Shown in pieces: positions 19,097-28,620 of a DNA stretch of 64,000 nucleotides. Below the pieces are notes generated by a model. The model searched no databases. It saw only the letters and a list, made by a program, of their open reading frames with translations, and was not told the origin of the DNA. The stretch is from contig NZ_JACXBU010000001.1 of NCBI RefSeq assembly GCF_014700075.1, forward strand, positions 744,001-808,000, read 5' to 3'. The DNA comes from Pseudomonas sp. JM0905a. Lineage in GTDB: Bacteria; Pseudomonadota; Gammaproteobacteria; Pseudomonadales; Pseudomonadaceae. The position numbers and the translations under genes are program-made. Each line of letters opens with the position of its first letter. Position 1 is the stretch's first letter.

Positions 19097-19391
19097 TGCG
19101 TGGCATTCCCGGCGATTGGTGGCGCTTTGCTTTCATATGGCACAGGCCAGGACTCCGTGCAAACCGCCGCTGGTCGGCCAACTGCACTCCCGCCTGGAAG
19201 CCTGGCTGAACGCCGTGTCAAGAAATCCTTACGAAGTCGGAGCGTCTGGCAGGCGGTATCGACGCTTTTTCAGGGCTGTAAGGAAAACTTTCCGTATGGG
19301 CCGTCCAGCGCGTCGCTCCGGGAGATTCCGCGCCTTGTTCGCCAGGCCCTGCCAGAGTGAGATGGCGCAAACAAAAAATCGGCCCGACGCC

Positions 19392-20057
19392 ATGAATACA
19401 GAACTCACCCTCTACGGGTACTGGCGCTCCAGCGCTGCCTACCGCGTGCGTATCGCCCTCAACCTCAAGGGCCTGGCCTATCGCCAGGAGCCGGTACACC
19501 TGGTCAAGGATGGCGGCCAGCAGCATCAGGACGCCTACCGCGAACTCAACCCGCAGGGCCTGGTGCCGCTGCTGGTGGATGCCGGCAATGCCGGTGGCGA
19601 AATCCGCATCGCCCAGTCCCTGGCCATCCTCGAATACCTCGAAGAAGTCTTCCCCGTACCGGCCCTGCTGCCGGCCGACCCCGCCCAGCGCGCCCTGGTG
19701 CGCTCCCTGGCCATGCATATCGCCTGCGACGTGCATCCGCTGAACAACCTGCGGGTGCTGCAGTACCTCAAGGCTGAACTGGGCGTCGCCGACGAGGCCA
19801 AGGATGCCTGGTATCGCCACTGGGTGGACGTAGGTCTCGCCGCTGTGGAAAAGGGCCTGGAATCCTTCGGTGGCAAGCTCTCCCTGGGCAGCCGCCCCGG
19901 CTATCTGGAAGCCTGCCTGGTACCCCAGATCTACAACGCACGACGCTTCGACTGTGACCTGTCGGCCTATCCGCGCATCCTCGATATCGCTGCGCGCTGC
20001 GAAGCCCTCGAAGCATTCAGGAATGCTGCTCCGGAGGTACAGCCAGACGCGCAATAA
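19392..20057 (+). CDS. maiA: maleylacetoacetate isomerase
   Basis: The 221-residue zeta-class glutathione transferase has the signature YWRSSAAYRVRIALNLKG, with the catalytic serine-rich loop, and the GSH-site segment NPQGLVPLL...IAQSLAILEYLEE. It isomerises maleylacetoacetate to fumarylacetoacetate in tyrosine and phenylalanine breakdown. The start is the ATG encoding MNTELTLYGYW; the longer ORF adds non-coding residues. hmgA and fahA, the usual neighbours, are not in the window, but an aromatic-type permease follows. Confidence 0.9.
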   Translation: MNTELTLYGYWRSSAAYRVRIALNLKGLAYRQEPVHLVKDGGQQHQDAYRELNPQGLVPLLVDAGNAGGEIRIAQSLAILEYLEEVFPVPALLPADPAQRALVRSLAMHIACDVHPLNNLRVLQYLKAELGVADEAKDAWYRHWVDVGLAAVEKGLESFGGKLSLGSRPGYLEACLVPQIYNARRFDCDLSAYPRILDIAARCEALEAFRNAAPEVQPDAQ

Positions 20058-20139
20058 GGTTTACCCGCCTTGCAAACTTCCGCCGGACCACAAGCCCGGC
20101 GGGTGAAATCCCGTCACGACAACAACAAAAGGTGACGCA

Positions 20140-21555
20140 ATGAGTCAGATGCAACACTCGGGCGAGCTGAAACGCGGCCTGAAGAATCGCCACATCCAGC
20201 TGATCGCCCTCGGCGGCGCCATCGGCACCGGTCTCTTCCTCGGTTCCGCCGGAGTGCTCAAGTCCGCCGGTCCCTCGATGATCCTCGGTTATGCCATCTG
20301 CGGCTTCATCGCCTTCCTGATCATGCGCCAGCTGGGCGAAATGATCGTCGAAGAGCCCGTCGCCGGCTCCTTCAGCCACTTCGCACACAAATACTGGGGC
20401 GGTTTCGCCGGCTTTCTCTCGGGCTGGAACTGCTGGGTGCTCTACATCCTGGTCGGCATGTCCGAACTCACTGCCGTGGGCAAGTACATCCACTACTGGT
20501 GGCCGGATGTCCCCACCTGGGCCACCGCCGCCGTCTTCTTCCTGGTGGTCAACGCCATCAACCTGGCCAACGTGAAGCTCTTCGGCGAGGCCGAATTCTG
20601 GTTCGCCATGATCAAGGTGGTCGCCATCGTCGGCATGATCGTCCTCGGCTGCTGGATGCTGTTCAGCGGTAGCGGCGGCGAGCAGGCGACGGTCGCCAAC
20701 CTCTGGGCCCATGGCGGCTTCTTCCCCAACGGCGTCAGCGGGCTGGTGATGGCCATGGCCTTCATCATGTTCTCTTTCGGAGGCCTGGAAATGCTCGGCT
20801 TCACCGCTGCCGAGGCCGACAAGCCGAAGCAGGTGATCCCGAAGGCCATCAACCAGGTCATCTACCGCATCCTGATCTTCTATGTCGGCGCCCTGGTCGT
20901 GCTGCTCTCCCTGAGCCCCTGGGACGCGCTGCTGGCCTCCATCAACGGCGCGGGCGATGCCTACAGCGGCAGCCCCTTCGTGAAGATATTCGCGCTGATC
21001 GGCAGCGACACTGCCGCCCACCTGCTGAACTTCGTGGTGCTGACTGCCGCCCTGTCGGTCTACAACAGCGGTACCTACTGCAACGGCCGCATGCTGCTGG
21101 GCCTGGCCGAGCAGGGCGACGCCCCGCGCGCCCTGGCCAAGGTGGACAAGCGCGGCGTACCGGTACGTTCGCTGCTGGTGTCGGCGGCCGTGACCTTCCT
21201 CGCAGTGGTGGTCAACTACGTGGTCCCGCAGAATGCGCTGGAACTGCTGATGTCCCTGGTGGTAGCTGCCCTGGTGATCAACTGGGCGATGATCAGCTAC
21301 TCCCACCTGAAGTTCCGCCAGCAGATGGACAAGGACGGTGTTCGCACCGGCTTCCGCGCCCTCTGGTACCCGATGGGCAACTACCTGTGCCTGGCCTTCG
21401 TGCTGTTCATCCTCGGCATCATGCTGATGATCCCGGGCATCCAGGTGTCGGTGTACGCCATCCCGGTGTGGCTGCTGGTGATGTGGGGTTGCTACCGCCT
21501 GAAGCTCGGCAGCAAGGCCCAGGCCAGCAAGGTTGCAGGCTACGAAGCGGGTTGA
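20140..21555 (+). CDS. APC-family amino acid permease, probably aromatic amino acid type
   Basis: The 471-residue inner-membrane protein has twelve predicted helices. The amino-acid permease signature region IQLIALGGAIGTGLFLGSAGVLKSAGPSMILGY is followed by the FEEEP-like loop GEMIVEEPVAGSFSHFA. This is characteristic of the AroP/ProY/GabP branch of proton symporters. Its position 82 bases after maiA supports aromatic amino acid uptake, but proline or other substrates are possible from sequence alone. A strong terminator follows. Confidence 0.85.
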   Translation: MSQMQHSGELKRGLKNRHIQLIALGGAIGTGLFLGSAGVLKSAGPSMILGYAICGFIAFLIMRQLGEMIVEEPVAGSFSHFAHKYWGGFAGFLSGWNCWVLYILVGMSELTAVGKYIHYWWPDVPTWATAAVFFLVVNAINLANVKLFGEAEFWFAMIKVVAIVGMIVLGCWMLFSGSGGEQATVANLWAHGGFFPNGVSGLVMAMAFIMFSFGGLEMLGFTAAEADKPKQVIPKAINQVIYRILIFYVGALVVLLSLSPWDALLASINGAGDAYSGSPFVKIFALIGSDTAAHLLNFVVLTAALSVYNSGTYCNGRMLLGLAEQGDAPRALAKVDKRGVPVRSLLVSAAVTFLAVVVNYVVPQNALELLMSLVVAALVINWAMISYSHLKFRQQMDKDGVRTGFRALWYPMGNYLCLAFVLFILGIMLMIPGIQVSVYAIPVWLLVMWGCYRLKLGSKAQASKVAGYEAG

Positions 21556-21575
21556 TATTCCGCTGTACGAACAAT

Positions 21576-21605
21576 AACCCCGGCCTTGCGCCGGGGTTTT
21601 CTTTT
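21576..21605 (+). terminator. intrinsic terminator after permease gene
   Basis: The hairpin AACCCCGGCC/TTGC/GCCGGGGTT is followed by TTCTTTT, 20 bases after the permease stop codon. Confidence 0.9.
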
Positions 21606-22050
21606 GGATCTTCACGCTGGATGGGCGATTCGGTTTCGGGGATTTGAGGTTCGTTTGCTCGGTTCATGTACGAGTGGGCGTCAGGCTTCCGTTTCGCCTT
21701 GCCGGGCGAGTCCCTTTTTCAAACGCCAAAAAGGAACCAAAACGCTTACCCCTGCATCCGGGTTTGGCTTCGCCAAACTCCCCTCCCTCCATCGTTGCGC
21801 CGGGGGCACGGCGAGAGGGGCCATCCATGGCCCCACACGCCTCTCGCGGCATCCATGCCGCTCGTCCCCCTCTGCAACGATTCCGCTCGGCCTCCTGACG
21901 GGGCGCAGTCCCCGCCCCACCGCATCTGCCCCGTTTCAGGCCCATGTGGGCCTCAGGATGACTTGTGCCTCGCAGGCGCGAGTCACCCCTCGCCCTCTGG
22001 GAGAGGGGCTGGGGCGGGCCGCGTTCGGGTGAGGGTAGTGGTCGCCAGAC
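21606..22050. other. gene-free stretch with repeat remnants
   Basis: About 445 bases lie between the permease terminator and the convergent chemoreceptor gene. Short ORFs in all frames look like noise. The last part (about 21981-22035) contains a GGGAGAGGGGCTGGGG...GGGTGAGGG element of the family also found near 32.7, 34.0, 51.7 and 56.5 kb. Nothing else was recognised. Confidence 0.5.
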
Positions 22051-23658
22051 TCAAATCTGAAACCGCGCCACCGACGACTGCATCGCACTGGCCACGGCGT
22101 CCAGGCTTTCGGCGGCGTTGGCGAGGTCGCGCATGGCCTGGCTGTTGCTCCGCGACATCTGGGCAATCAGCTCCACCCGGTGGGCCACTTCGCTGCTGGC
22201 CCTGGACTGCTCGCCAATGGTGTGGGAAATCTCCTCCACCACTTCCGCCGCACGGTGGGCGCCGCTGCGGATCTCGCTGATCGACTCACCCGCCTGCCGC
22301 GCCAGTCCAACACCGTCCTGCACACGCTCCACGCCCGTCTGCATGCTGTCCACCGCCTGCTGGGTGGACTCGCGGATGCGCTGGATCATCCCGGTGATCT
22401 CCTGGGTCGACTGCGCGGTGCGCGCCGCCAGGTTGCGCACTTCGTCCGCCACCACCGCGAAGCCGCGCCCGGCTTCCCCGGCGCGGGCGGCCTCGATGGC
22501 GGCGTTCAGCGCCAGCAGGTTGGTCTGTTCGGCGATGCCTTTGATCACCTGGATGATGGAGTGGATTTCCTCCGACGACTGACCCAGCGCCGTGATGGTG
22601 CTGGACGACTGGTTCACCGCCTCGGCGATTCGGTTCATGCCGTCCACCACGCCGAGTATCACCTTGCCACCGCTACCGGCGAGGTCTTCGGACTGCGCGG
22701 AAATGTTCTGCGCATTGCGGGCATGCTCGGCGATCTGGCCGATGTTGGCGATCATCTGCTCCATGGCCGCAGCCATGCTGGTGGCGCTGTCGGATTGCTC
22801 GCTGGCGCCGTCGACGATGCTCTGGGAGGTTTCGCTGAGGCGGTGGGCGGTGCCGCGCAGCTCCTCGCTCTCGTTGCGGATGGTGGCGATCATCTGCCGG
22901 AGGTTGCCCTGCATCTCGGCCAGGGCCCGTTGCAACTGGCCGGCTTCGTCGTCGCTGTCGATGCTGACCTGGGTGAGCAGGTTGCCCTGGGCGATGGCGC
23001 GGGCCACGCCGACGGTTTTCTCCAGCGGGCGCAGGACTGCGCGCATCAGCTGGCTGGTCACCAGGCAGAGCAGGCCGATCACCAACAGGATGCCGCCCAC
23101 CAGCCAGGCGGCGGCACTGCTCACCGCGGCCTCGCCATCGCTGCGGGTCTTGGCCGCGTGGGCTTCGATCTTGCCGCTCAGCGCCTCGTTCTTCTCTTCC
23201 AGCTCGCCGAAGCTGCGCTCGAAGGCAGGCAGCTCGCCACGCGCCGCCTGCGGATCGCGCAAGGCGAGATTGACGATGCGCTCGGCATCGCCGATGTAAG
23301 CCTCCAGGGCCGGCTGGGACTCAGCGATGGCGCTGTGGATATCTGCCGTCAGGGGCAGCTTGGCGTTCTCGCCCAGGGTGCGGCGGAACCATTGGCTGTG
23401 GTCGCGCAGGTCATTGCGTACCTGGTCGGCCCCGGCCTGGTCGCCCGGCTGCACCACCAGCGCCGCCAGCACGTCGGCGCGCAGGGCGTCGTGCATCATG
23501 TCGCCCTCCAGGTGATTGCGCAGAGCGCTGACGCTCAATTGGTTCTCTGCCAGCGCTCCGGCCAGTTCGGTCTGTCCCCAATATCCGATGCCACCCAGCA
23601 GGGCTGCGGCCAGCACGCTGATCGCTCCGGAGGCGACCATTTTCTGTCTTATTTTCAT
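22051..23658 (-). CDS. methyl-accepting chemotaxis protein with periplasmic four-helix sensor
   Basis: The 535-residue receptor has TM1 (about 8-30), a helical periplasmic domain of roughly 150 residues, TM2 (about 186-208), a HAMP region and the signalling hairpin [22 protein letters not shown] followed by [15 protein letters not shown]. The MKIRQKM start, positive before TM1, is preferred to the longer ORF. There is no C-terminal CheR-tethering pentapeptide (it ends SVARFQI), unlike the receptor at 59.2 kb, so it probably feeds a different chemotaxis pathway. The ligand is unknown. Confidence 0.92.
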   Translation of the reverse strand: MKIRQKMVASGAISVLAAALLGGIGYWGQTELAGALAENQLSVSALRNHLEGDMMHDALRADVLAALVVQPGDQAGADQVRNDLRDHSQWFRRTLGENAKLPLTADIHSAIAESQPALEAYIGDAERIVNLALRDPQAARGELPAFERSFGELEEKNEALSGKIEAHAAKTRSDGEAAVSSAAAWLVGGILLVIGLLCLVTSQLMRAVLRPLEKTVGVARAIAQGNLLTQVSIDSDDEAGQLQRALAEMQGNLRQMIATIRNESEELRGTAHRLSETSQSIVDGASEQSDSATSMAAAMEQMIANIGQIAEHARNAQNISAQSEDLAGSGGKVILGVVDGMNRIAEAVNQSSSTITALGQSSEEIHSIIQVIKGIAEQTNLLALNAAIEAARAGEAGRGFAVVADEVRNLAARTAQSTQEITGMIQRIRESTQQAVDSMQTGVERVQDGVGLARQAGESISEIRSGAHRAAEVVEEISHTIGEQSRASSEVAHRVELIAQMSRSNSQAMRDLANAAESLDAVASAMQSSVARFQI

Positions 23659-23767
23659 GTCCCGTCCCCGCTGGTGAAGTCCGATGCTGGCAAGGGTAGT
23701 CCAGCCGCTAGAGACGTTATCGGCCGCTGGTTTGGCGCCATGAGGGGGGGGCGGATCCGCCCATTTC

Positions 23768-24805
23768 CTAGCGCTGCAACAGCCCCGCCCAGGCGGAAAG
23801 CGGAACCGCCTGATCCTCATGCCAGATGCGCTGCCAGAGCAGCTTGAGCCGGCCCAGGTCCCCCCGGTCGGTATGCCAGCGGCGAGCCTCCTTCACCGGT
23901 TGCCAGCGACCATCCCGACGTTCGGCGAGGATGAAGCGGAAGGGGTGGAAGCCAGTCATGCCCAGGCGCAGGTCGGTGACCACCAGCACCTGGTCGATCT
24001 GGTCGTAGCGCAGGATGCCGTGGGTGAACCAGGCCAGCCGCAGGTGCTGCGGCGAATCCCGCAGGCGCCGCGCCAGCTCGGTGCCCCGGGGGATGCGTTC
24101 CAGCCGTGGCGGTTCGTGGTCGAACCAGCTCACCAGGGCTTCGTGGTAGTCCTCGCCGTCGAGCACGATCACCCGCCAGAGCAGCGTGTTGAACGGCGTT
24201 GGCGTACTGAACATCGCCTGCGGGCGAATGCCGTCCCGCTCCAGCGCCTCCTGCACGTGCTGCTCGGCCATGAACTTGCCGCCGAGGGTCGAGAGCAGAT
24301 AGAGGCTGGACAGCGCCAGCGCCGCCACCGGCAGCCGTGGGGGGCGGCCGCGAAGGCCGAACAGCACCCCGCCGATCACCGCCGCCAAGAGGGGCAGGGT
24401 GTAGAGCGGGTCGATGATGAAGATGCTCGACCAGGCGATGGGGGGCGTCATCAGTGGCCAGAACAGCTGGGTGCCATAGCTGGTGAAGCAATCCAGCAGC
24501 GGGTGGGTCACCAGCACCAGCCAGAGGGCGAGGAACAGCCGCTGCGTGGAATAGCGGGGATTCGGCCGCCATCGTCGCACCAGCAGGGTGAGCAATGCCG
24601 CCAGGGCGCTGAGCACGAAGATCGAATGGCTGAAGCCCCGGTGGTAAGTCATGGCCGCCACCGCATCGGTGTAGCGGATCACCACGTCCAGGTCGGGTAG
24701 CGTGCCGAGCACGGCGCCATAGAGCAGCGCCTTGCGCCCCTGCCAGCGGCCGAGCAGCGCGCCCTGGATGGTGGCGCCGAGCACCGCCTGGGTGAGTGAG
24801 TCCAT
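23768..24805 (-). CDS. YdjM-type membrane-bound metal-dependent hydrolase
   Basis: The 345-residue protein starts [19 protein letters not shown] and has several N-terminal membrane helices. Conserved acidic and histidine motifs are [19 protein letters not shown] and [13 protein letters not shown], which define the YdjM (DUF457) family of predicted metal-dependent hydrolases. The C-terminal third is soluble. The biological role is unknown. It is divergent from the steroid operon starting at hsaC. Confidence 0.85.
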   Translation of the reverse strand: MDSLTQAVLGATIQGALLGRWQGRKALLYGAVLGTLPDLDVVIRYTDAVAAMTYHRGFSHSIFVLSALAALLTLLVRRWRPNPRYSTQRLFLALWLVLVTHPLLDCFTSYGTQLFWPLMTPPIAWSSIFIIDPLYTLPLLAAVIGGVLFGLRGRPPRLPVAALALSSLYLLSTLGGKFMAEQHVQEALERDGIRPQAMFSTPTPFNTLLWRVIVLDGEDYHEALVSWFDHEPPRLERIPRGTELARRLRDSPQHLRLAWFTHGILRYDQIDQVLVVTDLRLGMTGFHPFRFILAERRDGRWQPVKEARRWHTDRGDLGRLKLLWQRIWHEDQAVPLSAWAGLLQR

Positions 24806-25129
24806 CGCCGTCCCTCGAGAGTGATCCGCCGGCTAAGTTACTGCGCCGCTGTCTGATTCTGCAGTGGGAAATTTCCACCAGATTTTTCCGCTGGATTATT
24901 CGGCGAATGGCAGATGTTTGCGATGGATCATTCCCACTGGAGGCAGGCTGGGGGCACCCAGGATCAACTGGGTGCCCGTATTTCACTTTCATCCGCCGAA
25001 GCCCCGTCCCACGCGCCTTTCGCGCTAGTCCCAACGGACGATGCCCGCTCCCCGGGCCACCGATTTAATCCCTCCCCATAGAGCTCCGCGCCTGGCTTGC
25101 GCGGCGATAACGAGAATGAGGAGAACCGC
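24806..25129. other. divergent intergenic region upstream of the steroid operon
   Basis: These 324 bases lie between the ydjM-like gene and hsaC and must contain both promoters. They hold one copy of the proposed steroid-regulon motif (25025-25043) and a GGAAATTTCC palindrome at 24867-24876 inside an AT-richer patch (24860-24930) that may be a promoter or another operator. No ORF of interest is present. Confidence 0.6.
25025..25043 (+). promoter_or_regulatory. candidate steroid-regulon operator upstream of hsaC
   Basis: CTAGTCCCAACGGACGATG differs from the copy upstream of hsaD (52708-52726) only in the three central bases. It ends 86 bases before the hsaC ATG. GTCC and GGAC form the inverted core, which suggests binding by a dimeric regulator. 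Confidence 0.6.
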
Positions 25130-26023
25130 ATGGATATCCGTGGCCTGGGGTACGTCACCGTAGCCTCGACAGACCTGAACCGCTGGCGCGAGTACGCCGC
25201 CGGGGTGCTTGGCATGATGGTGGATGTCGTTGCGGACGAGCGGCTTTACCTGAAGATGGACGAGCGCCCCTACCGCATCCTGGTGGAGCGTGCCGACCGT
25301 GACGGCTACGGTGCCTGTGGCTGGGAAGTGGCCGGCAAGGCCGCCTTCGAGCAGGCCATTGCCGAACTGCAGCAGGCCGACGTCGAGGTCCAGCGTGCAA
25401 CTGCCGCCGACGCGGCCGGCCGCAAGGTGCAGGAGCTGGCGCGCTTTGCCGACCCGGATGGCAACCGCCACGAACTGTTCTGGGGCCCGCAGCAGGATTT
25501 CGCCCCTTTCGTTTCCCCGGCCGGTGTCTCCGGCTTCGTCACCAGCGACCTGGGCATGGGCCACGCCGTGCTGCCGGCACCGTCCTTCGACCGCTGCCTG
25601 GACTTCTACGAGCGAGTGATGGGCTTCGGTCTTTCCGACCTGATGAAAGTGCGCTTCACCCCCGATCCGGCCGAGCCGGAAAAACGCATCCACTTCCTCC
25701 ACTGCAATAACGGTCGCCATCACTCCCTGGCGCTGTTCGAGTGCCCGATCCCTTCGGGCTGCGTGCACCTGATGGTGGAAGTGGGCGAACTGGATGACGT
25801 GGGCCGTGCCCTGGACCGCATGCATGCCAGCGGCGTCAAGCTTTCCGCCACCCTCGGCCGTCACACCAACGACGACATGACCAGTTTCTACATGCAGACC
25901 CCGGGCGGCTTCGACCTGGAGTACGGCTGCGGCGGCAAGGTCATGGACTGGGAGCGCCACACCCCCTTCGAGAGCACCGTGGTCAGCCACTGGGGCCACG
26001 ACTTCAGCGTTGGCCGTCGCTAA
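25130..26023 (+). CDS. hsaC: 3,4-DHSA extradiol dioxygenase (steroid A-ring cleavage)
   Basis: The 297-residue, two-domain vicinal-oxygen-chelate type I extradiol dioxygenase has iron ligands at His145 (GMGH), His213 (CVHLMVEV) and Glu264 (FDLEYG). Acid/base residues are His198 and His245 with Tyr254, positions almost equal to those I recall for mycobacterial HsaC (H145, H215, E266). The enzyme cleaves the catecholic A-ring of 3,4-DHSA between C4 and C5. BphC-type enzymes for other catechols are related, but the ipd genes that follow after 10 bases point to steroid. TGAGGAG precedes the ATG. It is separated by 27 kb from hsaD, its next pathway step. Confidence 0.85.
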   Translation: MDIRGLGYVTVASTDLNRWREYAAGVLGMMVDVVADERLYLKMDERPYRILVERADRDGYGACGWEVAGKAAFEQAIAELQQADVEVQRATAADAAGRKVQELARFADPDGNRHELFWGPQQDFAPFVSPAGVSGFVTSDLGMGHAVLPAPSFDRCLDFYERVMGFGLSDLMKVRFTPDPAEPEKRIHFLHCNNGRHHSLALFECPIPSGCVHLMVEVGELDDVGRALDRMHASGVKLSATLGRHTNDDMTSFYMQTPGGFDLEYGCGGKVMDWERHTPFESTVVSHWGHDFSVGRR

Positions 26024-26033
26024 GGAGCCACCC

Positions 26034-26915
26034 ATGGACAAACGCATGACCGCAGCCGACGTGGTCGGCCAGCTACGCGACGGGATGACCATCGGCATTG
26101 GCGGCTGGGGCCCAAGGCGCAAGCCCATGGCCCTGGTTCGCGAGATCCTCCGTTCCGACCTCAAGGACCTCACCGTGGTCGCTTACGGCGGCGCCGACGT
26201 CGGCATGCTCTGCGCTGCCGGAAAGGTGAAGAAGCTGATCTACGCCTTCGTCTCGCTGGATTTCATCCCGCTGGAACCCTACTTCCGCAAGGCCCGCCAG
26301 GAAGGCGCGGTGGAGGTGATGGAAATCGACGAAGGCATGCTGCTGCTCGGCCTCAAGGCCGCCGGCATGGGCGTGCCCTTCATTCCCACCGCCGTGGGCC
26401 TGGGCACCGATGTACTGCGCATCAACCCGGAGCTGAAGCTGGTCAGCTCGCCCTACGACGACAGCCGCGACTGGGTCGCCATGCCGGCGCTGAAGCTGGA
26501 TGCCGCGCTGATCCACGTCGACCGCGCTGATGCCCGTGGCGTCTGCCAGATCGCCGGCCCGGACCACTACATGGACGACCTCTTCGTGCGTGCCGCCGAG
26601 AAGTCCTACGTGAGCTGCGACGAACTGGTGGACAGCGCCTGGTTCCACGAGGACCCGTCCCGCGCCCGCCAGGTGTTCTGGGAGCGCAACCGCACCAGTG
26701 CCGTGGTGCACCTGGCAGGCGGCGCCCACCCGTCGTCCTGCGCGCCGCTCTACGGCTTCGATACCGCCCACTTCAAGGCCTACAACGCCTCGGCTTCAGA
26801 GCCGGATGGCTGGCAGGCCTACATGGAACGCTACGTCAATTGCGGGGAAGCGGAATACCTGGCCCGTGTAGGCGGCCTGGACGCGATTCGCCAACTGCCG
26901 CTCCCGGTTTTCTGA
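26034..26915 (+). CDS. ipdA: HIP pathway CoA-transferase-like ring hydrolase, alpha subunit
   Basis: The 293-residue protein is of the CoA transferase family I alpha type, with GMTIGIGGWGPRRKPMALVRE near the N-terminus. EIDEGMLLLGLKAAGMG (about 97-113) is the region that carries the essential glutamate in characterised IpdA. With IpdB it forms the heterotetramer that hydrolytically opens the last (C) ring of COCHEA-CoA in steroid breakdown, rather than transferring CoA. Length and gene order (ipdA-ipdB) match Mycobacterium and Rhodococcus. AAGGAG precedes the ATG, 10 bases after hsaC. Confidence 0.85.
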   Translation: MDKRMTAADVVGQLRDGMTIGIGGWGPRRKPMALVREILRSDLKDLTVVAYGGADVGMLCAAGKVKKLIYAFVSLDFIPLEPYFRKARQEGAVEVMEIDEGMLLLGLKAAGMGVPFIPTAVGLGTDVLRINPELKLVSSPYDDSRDWVAMPALKLDAALIHVDRADARGVCQIAGPDHYMDDLFVRAAEKSYVSCDELVDSAWFHEDPSRARQVFWERNRTSAVVHLAGGAHPSSCAPLYGFDTAHFKAYNASASEPDGWQAYMERYVNCGEAEYLARVGGLDAIRQLPLPVF

Positions 26916-26925
26916 GGACGCTGAG

Positions 26926-27738
26926 ATGACTGCCACCAATCAACCCTACAGCCTCGCCGAACTGATGATCTGCGCCGCTTCCGAAGCGTTTGCGGACGAC
27001 GGCGAGGTACTCGCCACCGGCATCGGCGTATTGCAGCGCCTGGCCGCGTCTCTGGCGATGCTCAACAGCAACGCCCAATTGATGATGACCGACTCCGAAG
27101 CCTTCATGGTCGCCGAGCCGGTGCCCATCGGCCCGCGCGGCGGCTACCAGCCCAAGTTCGACAGCTGGATGGGCTTCTCGCGCATCTTCGACAACGTCTG
27201 GAGTGGCAAGCGCCACGCCCTGGTGGGCCCGGTGCAGATCGACCGCTTCGGCCAGGCCAACATTTCCTGCATCGGCGACCACGCCAAACCGAAGTCGCAG
27301 ATGCTCGGGGTGCGCGGCTTCCCCGGCAACTCCATCAGCCACGCCAACTCCTTCATGGTCCCCGGCCACAACAAGCGGGTGTTCGTGGATGGCGAAGTGG
27401 ATGTGGTGGCCTCCGTTGGCTACAACCCCGAGCGCCTCGCCCGTGGCTGGTCCCTGGACGAGATCGACATCCGCCTGATCGTCACCGATCTCTGCGTCCT
27501 CGACTTCCAGGGCCCCGACCGGCAGATGCGCATCCGCTCGCTGCATCCGGGTGTCACCGCGGACGAAGTGCAGGCCGCCACCGGCTTCCCGCTGCACGTG
27601 CCGGACGAGATCCCGACCACCGCCGCGCCGACCCTCGAACAACTGATCCTCATCCAGCAACTGGACCCGCACAACCTGCGCGCCAGCCAGCTCAAGGACA
27701 ACCCGCCGGGCGTGCGTGCCCAGGCCGTGACCCACTAA
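26926..27738 (+). CDS. ipdB: HIP pathway CoA-transferase-like ring hydrolase, beta subunit
   Basis: The 270-residue protein is of CoA transferase beta type, with YSLAELMICAASEAFADDGEVLATGIG at the start, where it shares the family fold, and CIGDHAKPKSQMLGVRGFPGNSISH in the middle. It is the obligatory partner of IpdA. The gene starts 10 bases after ipdA. It is about 20 residues longer than the mycobacterial protein as I remember it, mostly at the C-terminus. An ordinary 3-oxoacid CoA transferase beta subunit is the alternative, but the neighbourhood argues for IpdB. Confidence 0.85.
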   Translation: MTATNQPYSLAELMICAASEAFADDGEVLATGIGVLQRLAASLAMLNSNAQLMMTDSEAFMVAEPVPIGPRGGYQPKFDSWMGFSRIFDNVWSGKRHALVGPVQIDRFGQANISCIGDHAKPKSQMLGVRGFPGNSISHANSFMVPGHNKRVFVDGEVDVVASVGYNPERLARGWSLDEIDIRLIVTDLCVLDFQGPDRQMRIRSLHPGVTADEVQAATGFPLHVPDEIPTTAAPTLEQLILIQQLDPHNLRASQLKDNPPGVRAQAVTH

Positions 27739-27753
27739 GGCGGAGCCGCACAC

Positions 27754-28620
27754 ATGAGCCACGAACAGCCCGAAGCAGAGGTGGTGCAGTACGAGGTGCA
27801 GGGCCCACTGGCCCTGGTCACCATGCATCGTCCCGAGTACCACAACGCGCAGAATTCACGCATGACCTACGCCCTGGACGCCGCCTTCAAGCGCGCCTGC
27901 GACGACGACAACGTCAAGGTCATCGTCCTGCGTGGCGCCGGCAAGCATTTCTCCGCCGGCCACGACATCGGCACGCCGGGTCGCGATGTCAACCAGAGCT
28001 TCGAGCGCACCAGCCTCTGGTACGACCACGTGAACAAGCCGGGCGGCGAGTTCCTCTATGCCCGCGAGCAGGAGGTCTACCTGGGCATGTGCCGGCGCTG
28101 GCGCGACATGCCCAAGCCGACCATCGCCATGGTCCAGGGCGCCTGCATCGCCGGCGGGCTGATGCTGGCCTGGGTCTGCGACCTGATCATCGCCTCGGAA
28201 GACGCCTACTTCTCCGATCCGGTGGTGCGCATGGGTATTCCCGGTGTCGAGTACTTCGCCCATGTGCACGAACTGAATCCCCGCATCGCCAAGGAATTCC
28301 TCTTCCTTGGCGAGCGCATGGGCGCCGAGCGTGCCTATCAGATGGGCATGGTCAACAAGGTGGTGCCCCGCGACGTGCTGGAAGACGTGACCCTGGACGT
28401 GGCGCGGCGCATCGCGCAGATGCCGCGCATGGGCCTGCAGCTCACCAAGCAGGCGGTGAACAACGCAGAAGACCTGATGGGCAAGCGCGCCACCATGGAC
28501 ATGGTGTTCGGCCTGCACCACTTTGCCCACGTGCACAACGAACTGATCAGTGGCGACAAGCTGGGTGGCTACGACGCCCGCGCCATGGCTCAGTCCCAGC
28601 GCAACCCGTCGGAGGCGTGA
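27754..28620 (+). CDS. enoyl-CoA hydratase/isomerase family protein, steroid cluster
   Basis: This 288-residue crotonase has the CoA-binding segment GAGKHFSAGHDIGTPG and the oxyanion-hole region MVQGACIAGGLMLAWVCDLIIASEDAYFSDPVVRMG. It is longer than EchA20 (encoded two genes downstream) because of an insertion after GHDIG (about residues 70-105). It probably hydrates an unsaturated ring-C/D CoA intermediate, like the ScdN-type hydratase I recall from Comamonas. This is inference from context. Its stop codon overlaps the start of ipdC by one base (TGATG), so they are translationally coupled. Confidence 0.75.
   Translation: MSHEQPEAEVVQYEVQGPLALVTMHRPEYHNAQNSRMTYALDAAFKRACDDDNVKVIVLRGAGKHFSAGHDIGTPGRDVNQSFERTSLWYDHVNKPGGEFLYAREQEVYLGMCRRWRDMPKPTIAMVQGACIAGGLMLAWVCDLIIASEDAYFSDPVVRMGIPGVEYFAHVHELNPRIAKEFLFLGERMGAERAYQMGMVNKVVPRDVLEDVTLDVARRIAQMPRMGLQLTKQAVNNAEDLMGKRATMDMVFGLHHFAHVHNELISGDKLGGYDARAMAQSQRNPSEA

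Noticed and set aside
20017-21615. 532-codon minus-strand ORF opposite the permease gene
   Set aside because: Its histidine- and glutamine-rich, domain-less sequence is typical of antisense frames of membrane-protein genes.
24860-24881. GTGGGAAATTTCCACC as operator for the steroid operon
   Set aside because: Only the inner GGAAATTTCC is palindromic and no second copy was found near other steroid promoters; kept only as a remark in the intergenic entry.
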